DNA of 64,000 bases, from NCBI GenBank assembly GCA_003249225.1, contig QKJQ01000015.1, forward strand, positions 310,001 to 374,000, read 5' to 3'. A program made the position numbers and the translations under genes. Below the pieces are notes generated by a model. That model searched no databases. It saw nothing but the letters and a program-made list of their open reading frames with translations, and was not told the DNA's origin. Every line of letters starts with the position of its first letter. Position 1 is the first letter of the stretch. Below, piece by piece: positions 43,972 through 51,880 of this stretch. The DNA comes from Clostridia bacterium (lineage in GTDB: Bacteria; Bacillota; Clostridia; Lachnospirales; Lachnospiraceae).

Positions 43972-46062
43972 TTACACCAGATTCCAGAACATAACAGTAT
44001 TTGCCACCATAATCATGGTAAAGAGGAAGGTATTCACAAACGCTGCCAGCCAGACATTGTTTGTCTTATCAAAGATCTTTCTGGCAAAGACTGCTGCAAT
44101 GCCAAGACAAGGAACCGTAGCGATCAGAAGAATACCATTTAAGTTCTGTGCCGGTAAAAGTGCAACGCCTCTTATAAAGTCAAGTCCATACTGCAGCAGG
44201 AGCCACAAAACAAGTCCGCCGATGTTTAGGAAGACTGCCAAGGCATAACCACCCTTGCGACCTCTTGCATTTGCATTGATTGCAATTGTATTGATCATAT
44301 AGTAAACAAAGAAGAACGGCAGGTAACGGAGCGCTGTCAGGAAGTACTCAACCTTAAAGGTCTTAACTGCCATTGTCCAGATTCGAAAATCTGTACCAAA
44401 GACAGCCTGAATAAGAAACAGGACAGCATATACACCTGCTACCGTTATCAGCGCCACACAAAGACTAGCCGCTATGGATTTAACATTGACAGCAACACCA
44501 TAGTCCTCGAATTTTGTTCCTGCCTTCTGCTTTGAAAAAGCAAAGAAAAGGATCGTAATAATCAGTGTCAGCAGTCCGCAGCTGATTGCCCAGTATGCGA
44601 TCTGATTGGTCGTAGGTTCATTGAAAGTACTGCTAAGCGTAAGAATCTTCGGTGCAAGTTTGAAGACCAGTGCTGCGACTGCACTTGTTATAACGGCTGC
44701 TATACCGCCATACGACAAGGCTTTGATTTTCTTCGAAAAGCCATAGGCAGACAGGCCGATACCAACAACTCCTGTAAGGATGACCAGAATGGTCAGGACC
44801 TGCAAGCCCGTTGCTGTCTTATCCATAAAGGTCGAGAAAAGAACAGCAGGGAACAACCCGCCAACTGCAATAGTAATCCAGAATACAATTTTTTGTCTGA
44901 CGTTCGAGGGCAGGGCAACGACTGGCTTTTCTGCCGTGACTGCATTCTTTAGGAAAGGCAGCTTGATCAGCAGCGACAGAATCGGAACGATAGATAAGAA
45001 GAAGCCGATCATTGCTACAAAATTGAACATTTCCTTTAGGAACCAGATCTGATTGGAAGAACTTAAGTCAGCATTGGTCTGCGACGCCGCAGTCACTCCA
45101 TCAAAGGCTGTCTGATAGAAGCTTATGATATCCCCGGTCGTTGTCTTTGAAAAGTGATTCCAGGGGTGGGTCTGGTTCGGTGTATAAATGATGTGACTTC
45201 CGGTCTGGGAGGCACGTACGACCGTTCCATCATAGAGCAGATCACCAGAATCTACGGTATAGAAGGTTTCTGACTGACCAGCAGCTTCCTGATCGGCAAT
45301 TCCAAGGAATTGCTTTCCGGAAAGTGTTGCGGCAAAATCCTTATAGGTTACCGTACCGGTTATCGCTTTTTCTGCATCCGTCTTTTCTGCGTCGGATTTA
45401 TTGAAAAAGAATTCATCATAATGTGCCGCAATCATACCAATCGTACGGTCTCCAAAGGCCGCCAGATAATCCGTTTCGGTAGCAACAGCTGCTGCGTAGG
45501 AAAAATCCGCTCCGACCGTCAGTGCTGTAAAGATGGAACGTGTCCCAGTCTGTAAGGCTGTCATTTCATCCATGTAAACTGCAATTAAGGTTGAAAATCC
45601 GCCCATGGAATGTCCGCTTACAGCAAGCAGCGCATTGCCGTTGGCATCTTTTTTTGTATAATCCTGCGAAGCCATATAGGTTGCAGCATCAAACTGCGAG
45701 TAGATCCAGAAGGTGCCAAACTGCTCTCCTACTGCAATATCTGCATCCCATCTGGAATCACCATGGTCGTACATATCAAGAGCCAGTACGATATATCCTC
45801 GTCTTGACATCTCAATTGCAGGAGCATCCTGCATTTCCTTACTGTTCAGATAACCGTGTGTCGTTACGATTACCGGTCTTGGGTCATCTGCTCCTGCCCC
45901 TTTTGGCATATACAACAATCCGGACAGAGTTCCCCTCTCTGTTTCAAATTCAATCTTTGTTACCTTGACCGTGAACATCGATGTATTGAACATCGAGGCC
46001 AGAAAACTGCCCACAATCATCAGTGCCACTGCTACTGCCAATACTCTTCTCGTTTGTTTCAT
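43972..46062 (-). CDS. Alpha/beta hydrolase fused to a polytopic membrane domain
   Basis: A 696-residue protein starting MKQTRRVLAVAVALMIVGSF with GGGG seven bases upstream; the adjacent GTG at 46065 is less likely. After one membrane anchor (about 8-28) comes an extracellular alpha/beta hydrolase (about 35-330) with VIVTTHGYLNSKEM, nucleophile elbow SGHSMGGFST and a late THPWNHF that can supply the catalytic His. From about 345 to the end there are nine or ten hydrophobic segments. The fused membrane part has no family I can name. It follows dhaKL by 22 bases, so it is likely the last gene of the glycerol operon; release of glycerol from esters outside the cell is an inference. Confidence 0.75.
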   Translation of the reverse strand: MKQTRRVLAVAVALMIVGSFLASMFNTSMFTVKVTKIEFETERGTLSGLLYMPKGAGADDPRPVIVTTHGYLNSKEMQDAPAIEMSRRGYIVLALDMYDHGDSRWDADIAVGEQFGTFWIYSQFDAATYMASQDYTKKDANGNALLAVSGHSMGGFSTLIAVYMDEMTALQTGTRSIFTALTVGADFSYAAAVATETDYLAAFGDRTIGMIAAHYDEFFFNKSDAEKTDAEKAITGTVTYKDFAATLSGKQFLGIADQEAAGQSETFYTVDSGDLLYDGTVVRASQTGSHIIYTPNQTHPWNHFSKTTTGDIISFYQTAFDGVTAASQTNADLSSSNQIWFLKEMFNFVAMIGFFLSIVPILSLLIKLPFLKNAVTAEKPVVALPSNVRQKIVFWITIAVGGLFPAVLFSTFMDKTATGLQVLTILVILTGVVGIGLSAYGFSKKIKALSYGGIAAVITSAVAALVFKLAPKILTLSSTFNEPTTNQIAYWAISCGLLTLIITILFFAFSKQKAGTKFEDYGVAVNVKSIAASLCVALITVAGVYAVLFLIQAVFGTDFRIWTMAVKTFKVEYFLTALRYLPFFFVYYMINTIAINANARGRKGGYALAVFLNIGGLVLWLLLQYGLDFIRGVALLPAQNLNGILLIATVPCLGIAAVFARKIFDKTNNVWLAAFVNTFLFTMIMVANTVMFWNLV

Positions 46063-46084
46063 CACGCTTCCCCTTTCATCCTTT

Positions 46085-47893
46085 TCATCCTTGTATTGCT
46101 TTATATAATTCTGTAAAAATGAAACCTAAAGCATAGGCACCTGCATCCGGAAAGCCCAAGCTTCTTTCTCCGACTGTGCCAGCACGTCCCATTCGTGCAA
46201 CAATGCTTTCCGTACTCTTTGCTCCGTCGACTGCAGCTTTTGCAGCTTTTTCAAAAGCTGTTAAAAAGCTTTCCTTCTGTACTGCGCTTTCCACCCACGA
46301 ATTGGCACATGGAACCAGAGCGTCGATCAGAGTCTTATCTCCGACGACCGCACCTCTTCCAAAAGACCGCTCTCCGGTTGCCTGAATTCCTTGGACCGCT
46401 GCCTGCAGCATGGCAGCAAATTCTTCAATGCTTAGTTCTTTTCTCGCCTTCGCGTATTTCCCGGCTGACCGAAATGCAGATCCCCAGATTGGTCCTGAAG
46501 CACCCCCACAGTGCTCCATAATAATCATGGAACATTGTAAAAGAAAATCCCCCATGCTCTGGTTCTTGTCTTTCACCAGCTCTGCCCATTCGTTCTTCAG
46601 CTGCTTAAAGCCTTTGGCCACACTCATTCCAAAATCACCGTCACCGGCATGGGAATCAAGTTCGCAGAATGGGACTTCATTCGTGATAATGATTTCGCTC
46701 ATCTTATCCACCAGATAGATCAGGTTATCAAGGGTCAGCTTCTCTTTCCGGATTCTTGCATGGGCGAGGTCGGTCTCGACAGTATAACGGATCAAAGCAT
46801 CACTTTTGGAGGCAGCCGTAAAAGGAACAAAGGCATACGGTGCTGCCTCTCCATGCACCTGAAAGGCAGGGGCAAAACTTTCTGCATTCAGATATCCTTT
46901 TAGTTCATCATCCAGCTGTAACATGGACAGAGAAGCACCGGCCATATCAATGCTTGTCATATAATTCCCGACAAACACGCGATGGACTTTTATTCTCTTT
47001 TCCTCTAGTGTTTTTAAAACAGAATGATTTAGTACATACAATTCCTGCAATGGCGTTGCTCCAAAGCCATTGATCAGAATCGCAAATTCCTTGGATGAAT
47101 CCCCCTTTGCATAAGACCCATTTACCAAAGTTTCTTTGCCTGCTTGTTTCTCTTTTCCAAAGTCCTGCAGCAATGCTTCTGTCATGCGAACGGCAAGTTC
47201 ATCTGCGGAAAGCATTTTTTCATTTTTAATTCCCGGTTCTCCATGGATTCCGACACCGTATTCCATCTCATCTGCCTGCAGTTCAAAAGTCGGTGTTCCC
47301 TTAGCCGGAACCGTGCAGGAGGTCAGTGCGAAGCCTATGCTTCTGACATTGGCTATCGCTTTTTCTGCAACGCTCTTAACTTCTGAAAGACTTCGTCCCT
47401 GTTCCGCAGCTGCTCCGGCGATTTTATGGACAAATATCGTGCCTGCAACCCCACGTCTGCCAACGGTATACAGACTGTCTTGAACTGCAATATCATCATC
47501 CACTTTTACATAGTCAACCTCACAGCCGTCTTCCTGTGCCAGGATGGCTGCATTTTTAAAGTTCATCATGTCACCGCTGTAGTTCTTTATGATCAGAAGA
47601 GTTCCTTTGTCTGATGCAGTTTCCTTTATTGCATGATAGACCTGCATCTGTGAAGGAGATGCAAAGACATCTCCGCAGACGGCAGCATCCAGCATTCCCT
47701 TTCCCACAAATCCGGCATGCGCCGGCTCATGACCGCTTCCACCGCCACTGATCAGACTGACTTTGTTTTTATTGATGTTCTTCTTTTTGATGATTTTATA
47801 CTTTGGTATAAATTCCATATCCGTATGTGCCATGGCAATTCCACTGCACATCTCCAAAACAAGGGTTTCCGGTTTGTTCATAATCTTTTTCAT
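46085..47893 (-). CDS. dhaK: ATP-dependent dihydroxyacetone kinase (DhaK-DhaL fusion)
   Basis: A 602-residue two-domain kinase. Start 47893 (MKKIMNKPETLVLEM) has AGGAGG six bases upstream; the frame runs on into gldA. The DhaK half (1-330) has SGGGSGHEPAHAGFVGKG and His217 in YGVGIHGEPG, the residue that binds dihydroxyacetone covalently as a hemiaminal. The DhaL half (about 390-602) has DSHAGDGDFGMSVAKGFK, the nucleotide-Mg Asp cluster, and GGASGPIWGSAF. Fusion of K and L without DhaM fits the ATP-dependent rather than the PTS-dependent type. Partner of gldA: glycerol to dihydroxyacetone to DHAP. gldA's stop (47904) is 11 bases upstream. Confidence 0.94.
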   Translation of the reverse strand: MKKIMNKPETLVLEMCSGIAMAHTDMEFIPKYKIIKKKNINKNKVSLISGGGSGHEPAHAGFVGKGMLDAAVCGDVFASPSQMQVYHAIKETASDKGTLLIIKNYSGDMMNFKNAAILAQEDGCEVDYVKVDDDIAVQDSLYTVGRRGVAGTIFVHKIAGAAAEQGRSLSEVKSVAEKAIANVRSIGFALTSCTVPAKGTPTFELQADEMEYGVGIHGEPGIKNEKMLSADELAVRMTEALLQDFGKEKQAGKETLVNGSYAKGDSSKEFAILINGFGATPLQELYVLNHSVLKTLEEKRIKVHRVFVGNYMTSIDMAGASLSMLQLDDELKGYLNAESFAPAFQVHGEAAPYAFVPFTAASKSDALIRYTVETDLAHARIRKEKLTLDNLIYLVDKMSEIIITNEVPFCELDSHAGDGDFGMSVAKGFKQLKNEWAELVKDKNQSMGDFLLQCSMIIMEHCGGASGPIWGSAFRSAGKYAKARKELSIEEFAAMLQAAVQGIQATGERSFGRGAVVGDKTLIDALVPCANSWVESAVQKESFLTAFEKAAKAAVDGAKSTESIVARMGRAGTVGERSLGFPDAGAYALGFIFTELYKAIQG

Positions 47894-47903
47894 GCCGCAC
47901 CTC

Positions 47904-49052
47904 CTACCCTTCGATGCGGATGAACTTTTCTGTTTTGTAAGTTCTTCCAAGTTCGTCTGCTGCCTTGATTGCCGCCGCCGTTGACTCAATGGTTACCGGA
48001 AATGGCATGGCATGGATGGATTCTTCCGGAATGCAGGCTTTCTTTGCAACTTCCCTCAGTTCATCGTCCGTAATTGTCTCAACTCCGATGTCTGCAAGAG
48101 AGACCGGAAGCCCTACCGACAGGCAGAAGTCCAAAACTTCCTTTATCTCTTCCATCGGTGCATTCTCAAGCATAAGCTGTGCCAGTGTACCAAAGGCAAC
48201 TTTTTCACCATGATAATACCGATGCGTTCCGGGCAGAATCGTCAAGCCGTCATGAATGGCGTGTGCCGCTGCCAGACCGCCGCTCTCAAAGCCCAGTCCG
48301 GACAACAAGATATTGGCTTCGATAATATTCTCAAGAGCCGCGGTTACAAGATTGGAATCGCAGGCAATTTTTGCTTTTACGCCATCGCTTAGCAGTGTCT
48401 GGTAACATAACGTTGCCAGTGCGAAGGCCGTCTTTGTACCTTTCGCTTCCGCACAAAATCCTTCACGGTAACCGCAAGGAAGCCCTGCATTCACCTTTGC
48501 AAAGGACTGTACATTGGCACGAGCTTCAAAATAGGTAGATAAGGCATCTCCCATACCAGATACCAGGAACCGGCTCGGTGCATTGGCAATCACGGTCGTA
48601 TCAATCAGAACAACACTCGGATTCTGTTTAAAGTAAGCATAATCATCAAAGGCACCCTCCGGTGTATAAAGTACTGCAGAATGGCTAGTCGGTGCATCGG
48701 TTGCCGCTATTGTCGGGCAGATGATCAGCGCGTCTCCCATAGCAACACATTTTGCTGTATCAATAGCTTTTCCGCCGCCAAGACCAATGGTACAATGGCA
48801 GCCTTTTTCTGCTGCGAGCTGCTGCAGACGTTCTACCTCTTCTCTTGAGCACTCCCCGTGAAAATCGCTTTCCACAAAGGTAATGCTGTATTTTTCTGCC
48901 GTTTCTAAAAGTTTTGCCTTCACTCTTTTGATGTCATCCGGGTGTGCAATTAAAAGTGCCGAAGTTCCAAAGGTCTTTACAAAATACCCAAGATTCAATA
49001 ACTCATTTTCTCCCTGTACATACTTCGTCGGACAAATAAATGCTTTTCTCAT
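47904..49052 (-). CDS. gldA: Glycerol dehydrogenase
   Basis: A 382-residue iron/zinc-type alcohol dehydrogenase of the GldA branch (MRKAFICPTKYVQGENEL start, GGAGG six bases upstream). NAD-binding glycine stretch GLGGGKAIDTAKCVA, metal ligands Asp in SGMGDALSTYFEARA and two His in AAAHAIHDGL and HRYYHGEKVAFG. It oxidises glycerol to dihydroxyacetone with NAD. It is the first gene of the operon gldA-dhaKL-hydrolase. The PocR/AraC regulator lies immediately upstream on the same strand, and the 182-base gap between them presumably holds the operator. Confidence 0.95.
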   Translation of the reverse strand: MRKAFICPTKYVQGENELLNLGYFVKTFGTSALLIAHPDDIKRVKAKLLETAEKYSITFVESDFHGECSREEVERLQQLAAEKGCHCTIGLGGGKAIDTAKCVAMGDALIICPTIAATDAPTSHSAVLYTPEGAFDDYAYFKQNPSVVLIDTTVIANAPSRFLVSGMGDALSTYFEARANVQSFAKVNAGLPCGYREGFCAEAKGTKTAFALATLCYQTLLSDGVKAKIACDSNLVTAALENIIEANILLSGLGFESGGLAAAHAIHDGLTILPGTHRYYHGEKVAFGTLAQLMLENAPMEEIKEVLDFCLSVGLPVSLADIGVETITDDELREVAKKACIPEESIHAMPFPVTIESTAAAIKAADELGRTYKTEKFIRIEG

Positions 49053-49234
49053 AACATACCTCCAATATAGTTTTTGCTATATTCAGCATACATGGTCAGA
49101 GGTAGTTTGACACGGGATAGCGATACCCGAAAATGATACAACGAAATCGGATTATTATGACCTTTGATAAAGAATGGTACTTTTATGCACTAGTAATTAT
49201 GTATACAATTTATTAATATCTATAATTCTTTTTG

Positions 49235-50272
49235 TTATCTATTAATATAAGAACGGTAAAAAGCAGGGGTCAGACCCACGTGCTTCTTAAAAGAACGTAT
49301 AAAGTAACTGACATCATTAAACCCAAGCTCCTCGCTGATCTGGGATACTGCTTTATCTGTTGTCTCAAGGAGTTCTTTTGCCCACTCGACCTTCAGTTTG
49401 GTTACAAAGGTCGAATAGCTCTCTCCTATTTCCTTTGTAAAAAGTCTGCTGAGGTATCCTGCGCTAACAAAGCAATGGTCCGACATCCTTTTCAGAGAGA
49501 TCGTTTCTTTTTTATTGGAGCAAAGATAGTCAAAGGACTGCTGTATGATGCGGTTCGATGATCTTATTCGTTGCAGGATTTCCTGCTGTACAGCGCTTCC
49601 CGTCTGAGAACTGATCATAATATTCTTTTGTTTTGGCGCCGGACCGATTGACTCGATTTCTTCCATGGAAACTTTCGTGGAAGTCAGGTCCTGTTTCAGC
49701 AGGATTTCCTCTACCATCGAAATTGTCTGATTCTTAATATCAACTTCCCGTACCAGATAATTACACAGATGGAACAGCATTCTTGCCGCGGTTTCAATTC
49801 TTTCATACCGAAGGAAGGGAATCGTACTGTATTCCTGCTCCAACTCTGCGATCTTTTGCCTGACCAGTGCTTCATTCGAAGAACTTGGAAGATATATCTT
49901 TTCAAGCATATCGTTGCTCTGGTCTGCCGGCAGCCTTACCTGTCCTGCCATAATTGCTCCCAGGTAAACATTATCCACAATGATTGGTATGGCGATATCA
50001 ATAATCGAAAAGCAGCATTGATATATATAGGGCTGATTTGTCCGTATGGATTCAAGTCCCCCTCTGGAATCGCATTTCTGGCAGAATTCACAGAGAACAG
50101 GATCCTGACGTATCTTACTGCAAAATTCATTGCATCCACTGTGTTCCGTGACCGGAACCCCTTTGTAATCTACCGTTATGATCGCAAGCCCTGTGACCTG
50201 GGCCAAAGATTTTTGAAGGATGTTCCATTGTTCCATATTGAAGACCTGTTCAAGCTTCAACCATTTCTTCAT
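49235..50272 (-). CDS. AraC-family regulator with PocR sensor domain
   Basis: A 345-residue regulator. Start 50272 (MKKWLKLEQVFNMEQW) follows GAGGAGG by five bases; the longer frame to 50419 crosses an 18-base repeat array and is not believed. N-terminal PocR domain (about 5-165) with cysteines in SGCNEFCSKIR and CEFCQKCDSRGG, then AIPIIVDNVYLGAIMAGQVR. C-terminal AraC helix-turn-helix: MSDHCFVSAGYLSRLFTKE and ISEELGFNDVSYFIRSFKK. PocR domains sense propanediol- or glycerol-like ligands, so this is very probably the activator of gldA-dhaKL downstream. Confidence 0.92.
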   Translation of the reverse strand: MKKWLKLEQVFNMEQWNILQKSLAQVTGLAIITVDYKGVPVTEHSGCNEFCSKIRQDPVLCEFCQKCDSRGGLESIRTNQPYIYQCCFSIIDIAIPIIVDNVYLGAIMAGQVRLPADQSNDMLEKIYLPSSSNEALVRQKIAELEQEYSTIPFLRYERIETAARMLFHLCNYLVREVDIKNQTISMVEEILLKQDLTSTKVSMEEIESIGPAPKQKNIMISSQTGSAVQQEILQRIRSSNRIIQQSFDYLCSNKKETISLKRMSDHCFVSAGYLSRLFTKEIGESYSTFVTKLKVEWAKELLETTDKAVSQISEELGFNDVSYFIRSFKKHVGLTPAFYRSYINR

Positions 50273-50347
50273 AGATACCTCCTCTGGGTGATTTTTCAGA
50301 TGCCAAGTGCACAGGTCGTATGGTTCACGGACCTGCCTGACAGTACA

Positions 50348-50457
50348 GTTTCTTTGATTTTTTACCAATACCTGATGCTTTACCAGAATTTGGTTCATTG
50401 CCAGTACATGATTCTTCACCAGTATTTGATTCTTTACCAGTATCTGATGCTTTACCA
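50348..50457 (-). repeat. 18-bp tandem repeats in the leader of the PocR/AraC gene
   Basis: Five 18-base units (50368-50385, 50386-50403, 50404-50421, 50422-50439, 50440-50457) of the minus-strand type TGGTAAAGCATCAGATAC, with 10-17 matches to each other, plus a diverged 20-base unit at 50348-50367. One frame reads as a hexapeptide repeat LVKNQI. They sit 75-185 bases upstream of the start at 50272 and just after the MarR gene stop. Confidence 0.75.
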
Positions 50458-50479
50458 GAATTTATTCTCTGCTGGAATT

Positions 50480-51010
50480 TTATTCTTTACTTGGAGTTTT
50501 TTTGACCGATATCAGTCGGACTTGCTTTTCTTCGTTGTCTTTTTGTTTTTCATCACCGGTTCTAAGGCCTACTTCCAGAATATCAGAAAACATAGCCAGA
50601 TACTCTTTCGGAACCTTTGATGTAATATCAAAGATCTCAGAAAAATAGTTTTCTACGATATATTCCGAATAATCGGCATAGACTCTGCGCCCGGTCTCCG
50701 ACACACGGATGATAATATTTTTCTTGTTATTCTCTGCATAATACTTCTCTAAAAGATCCTTTTCTTCCAGCTTGTGCACCAGTTTTGTAAAGTTACTTGC
50801 AGATATTCCAAGGCGTCCTGCAATCATCGCCATATTCTGATTCAGTTCTTCATTCTCCAGCAGATATTCAATGACCTGTACCTGTGCGAATGAAATCCTG
50901 ACATTCGTCCCGTAATTATTTTCCTTGTTATATAGATTCGCATAAATATTGGCAAATTTAATCAGTCGTTCAACAAAATACCGGTTATCACGCATCCATT
51001 CCAGCTTCAT
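50480..51010 (-). CDS. MarR-family transcriptional regulator
   Basis: A 176-residue winged-helix regulator. Start 51010 (MKLEWMRDNRYFVERLI) follows GGAGG by five bases. The DNA-binding part is visible as ISFAQVQVIEYLLENEELNQ, MAMIAGRLGISASNFTKLVHKLEEKDLLEKY and a wing with NNKKNIIIRVSETGRRVY. A charged C-terminal tail (DEKQKDNEEKQVRLIS) extends beyond the usual end. A perfect 27-base palindrome in front of the gene (51057-51083) is a likely site for its own binding. It is divergent from the NifX-like gene. Confidence 0.92.
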   Translation of the reverse strand: MKLEWMRDNRYFVERLIKFANIYANLYNKENNYGTNVRISFAQVQVIEYLLENEELNQNMAMIAGRLGISASNFTKLVHKLEEKDLLEKYYAENNKKNIIIRVSETGRRVYADYSEYIVENYFSEIFDITSKVPKEYLAMFSDILEVGLRTGDEKQKDNEEKQVRLISVKKTPSKE

Positions 51011-51056
51011 TTTATCCTCCAGTGCTTTGTTCAAAAATTTTCTTTCCCTGTCACAC

Positions 51057-51083
51057 AATATAGTTTCCACTGGAAACTATATT
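51057..51083. promoter_or_regulatory. Perfect 27-bp palindromic operator at the MarR gene
   Basis: Arms AATATAGTTTCCA and its exact complement TGGAAACTATATT around a central C. Located 47-73 bases before the MarR start, where it would cover the promoter. Such symmetric sites are the usual target of MarR dimers, so autoregulation is expected. Confidence 0.8.
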
Positions 51084-51095
51084 TATTATAAGTTG

Positions 51096-51133
51096 AAATG
51101 CAGAAAGGCACAAGAACACTTTCTGCCATTTTT
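51096..51133 (+). terminator. Hairpin with T5 tail between MarR and NifX-like genes
   Basis: AAATG-CAGAAAG pairs with CTTTCTG-c-CATTT (one bulge), followed by T on the + strand. It points away from MarR and could stop leftover + strand transcription from the MarR operator region before the NifX-like promoter. Confidence 0.4.
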
Positions 51134-51291
51134 AGCAGCATAAAATTAGTACAATTGCACAATATATTCTCTTTTATTGATATATTTTTCACAATATTGC
51201 ATCAAATTGTGCTTTTCGTTGCCTATCACAAGACTGCCAGATCTATCTCTTCTCTATGTTCAGTCAAATAAAAAATCAGTCTTTAAAAAAT

Positions 51292-51326
51292 GAGTTATTG
51301 ACATATGCCAATAACTCGATTAAAAT
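51292..51326 (+). promoter_or_regulatory. Promoter with overlapping palindromic operator for the NifX-like gene
   Basis: Perfect TTGACA (51298-51303), 17-base spacer, TAAAAT (51321-51326). Superimposed is the 26-base palindrome GAGTTATTG-N8-CAATAACTC (51292-51317), whose centre CATATG is itself symmetric. A repressor bound here would block the -35. The sequence differs from the MarR palindrome, so a second regulator is likely. Confidence 0.75.
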
Positions 51327-51382
51327 AGTGACTTATAAATGATAAAAAGTAACCACAAATTTATCTGAAAAGGAGCCTAATT

Positions 51383-51739
51383 ATGAAAATAGCTTTACCA
51401 ACACGCGGTGATAGCATCGACAGTCATTTTGGACACTGCGAATACTACACCATCTATACTGTTCAGGATTCAAAAATCATCAGCGAAGAGATGCTGTCTT
51501 CTCCTCCCGGCTGCGGTTGTAAATCTAACATTGCGTCTGTCCTTGCAAAAATGGATGTTCACATGATGCTTGCCGGCAATATGGGCGATGGTGCTGTCAC
51601 AGTGTTAAATAATTCCGGCATTGATGTTGTCCGAGGCTGTGAGGGTCCGGTAAAGGAAGTTGCACTTGCCTGGCTATCCGGATCGGTCGTCGATTCCGGA
51701 GATTCCTGTCATGAACACGAGGAAGGCTGTCAGCATTAG
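51383..51739 (+). CDS. NifB/NifX-family iron-molybdenum cluster-binding protein
   Basis: A 118-residue protein of the dinitrogenase iron-molybdenum cofactor-binding family (MTH1175-like): start MKIALPTRGDSIDSHFGHCE, then GCGCKSNIASVLAKMDV and LAGNMGDGAVTVLNNSGIDV. The C-terminus is rich in Cys and His (CHEHEEGCQH). GAAAAGGAG precedes the ATG. Such proteins bind or carry metal clusters; nif genes are absent here, so a role in nitrogen fixation is not implied. The very strong operator and promoter suggest tight, probably metal- or redox-responsive control. Confidence 0.88.
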   Translation: MKIALPTRGDSIDSHFGHCEYYTIYTVQDSKIISEEMLSSPPGCGCKSNIASVLAKMDVHMMLAGNMGDGAVTVLNNSGIDVVRGCEGPVKEVALAWLSGSVVDSGDSCHEHEEGCQH

Positions 51740-51779
51740 TAAGAGAAGAACTGTCATGCTTCTATAAATCCCGTATATA

Positions 51780-51820
51780 AATCTCATGTTACTCTATAAG
51801 AATAACATGGGATTTTTTTA
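51780..51820 (+). terminator. Terminator of the NifX-like gene
   Basis: AATCTCATGTTA pairs with TAACATGGGATT (one wobble), followed by six T. It lies 40 bases past the stop. Confidence 0.88.
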
Positions 51821-51880
51821 TTAAAAAGTATGATATAATAGCATTAGGAGAAGCATACCAAAGAAAGGCAGGGATAGACG

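Noticed and set aside
43725..44248. Two long + strand frames coding Phe/Leu/Ser/Tyr repeats
   Set aside because: They are products of the TTGTTCTTATC minisatellite and of the antisense strand of the hydrolase gene; no ribosome site and no protein-like composition.
49093..49130. Symmetric-looking GGGTATCGCTATCCC upstream of gldA
   Set aside because: It is a mirror, not a reverse-complement palindrome, so not a usual operator or hairpin.
50348..50457. CRISPR-like array
   Set aside because: The units are directly adjacent with no spacers, are not palindromic, and no cas gene is present.
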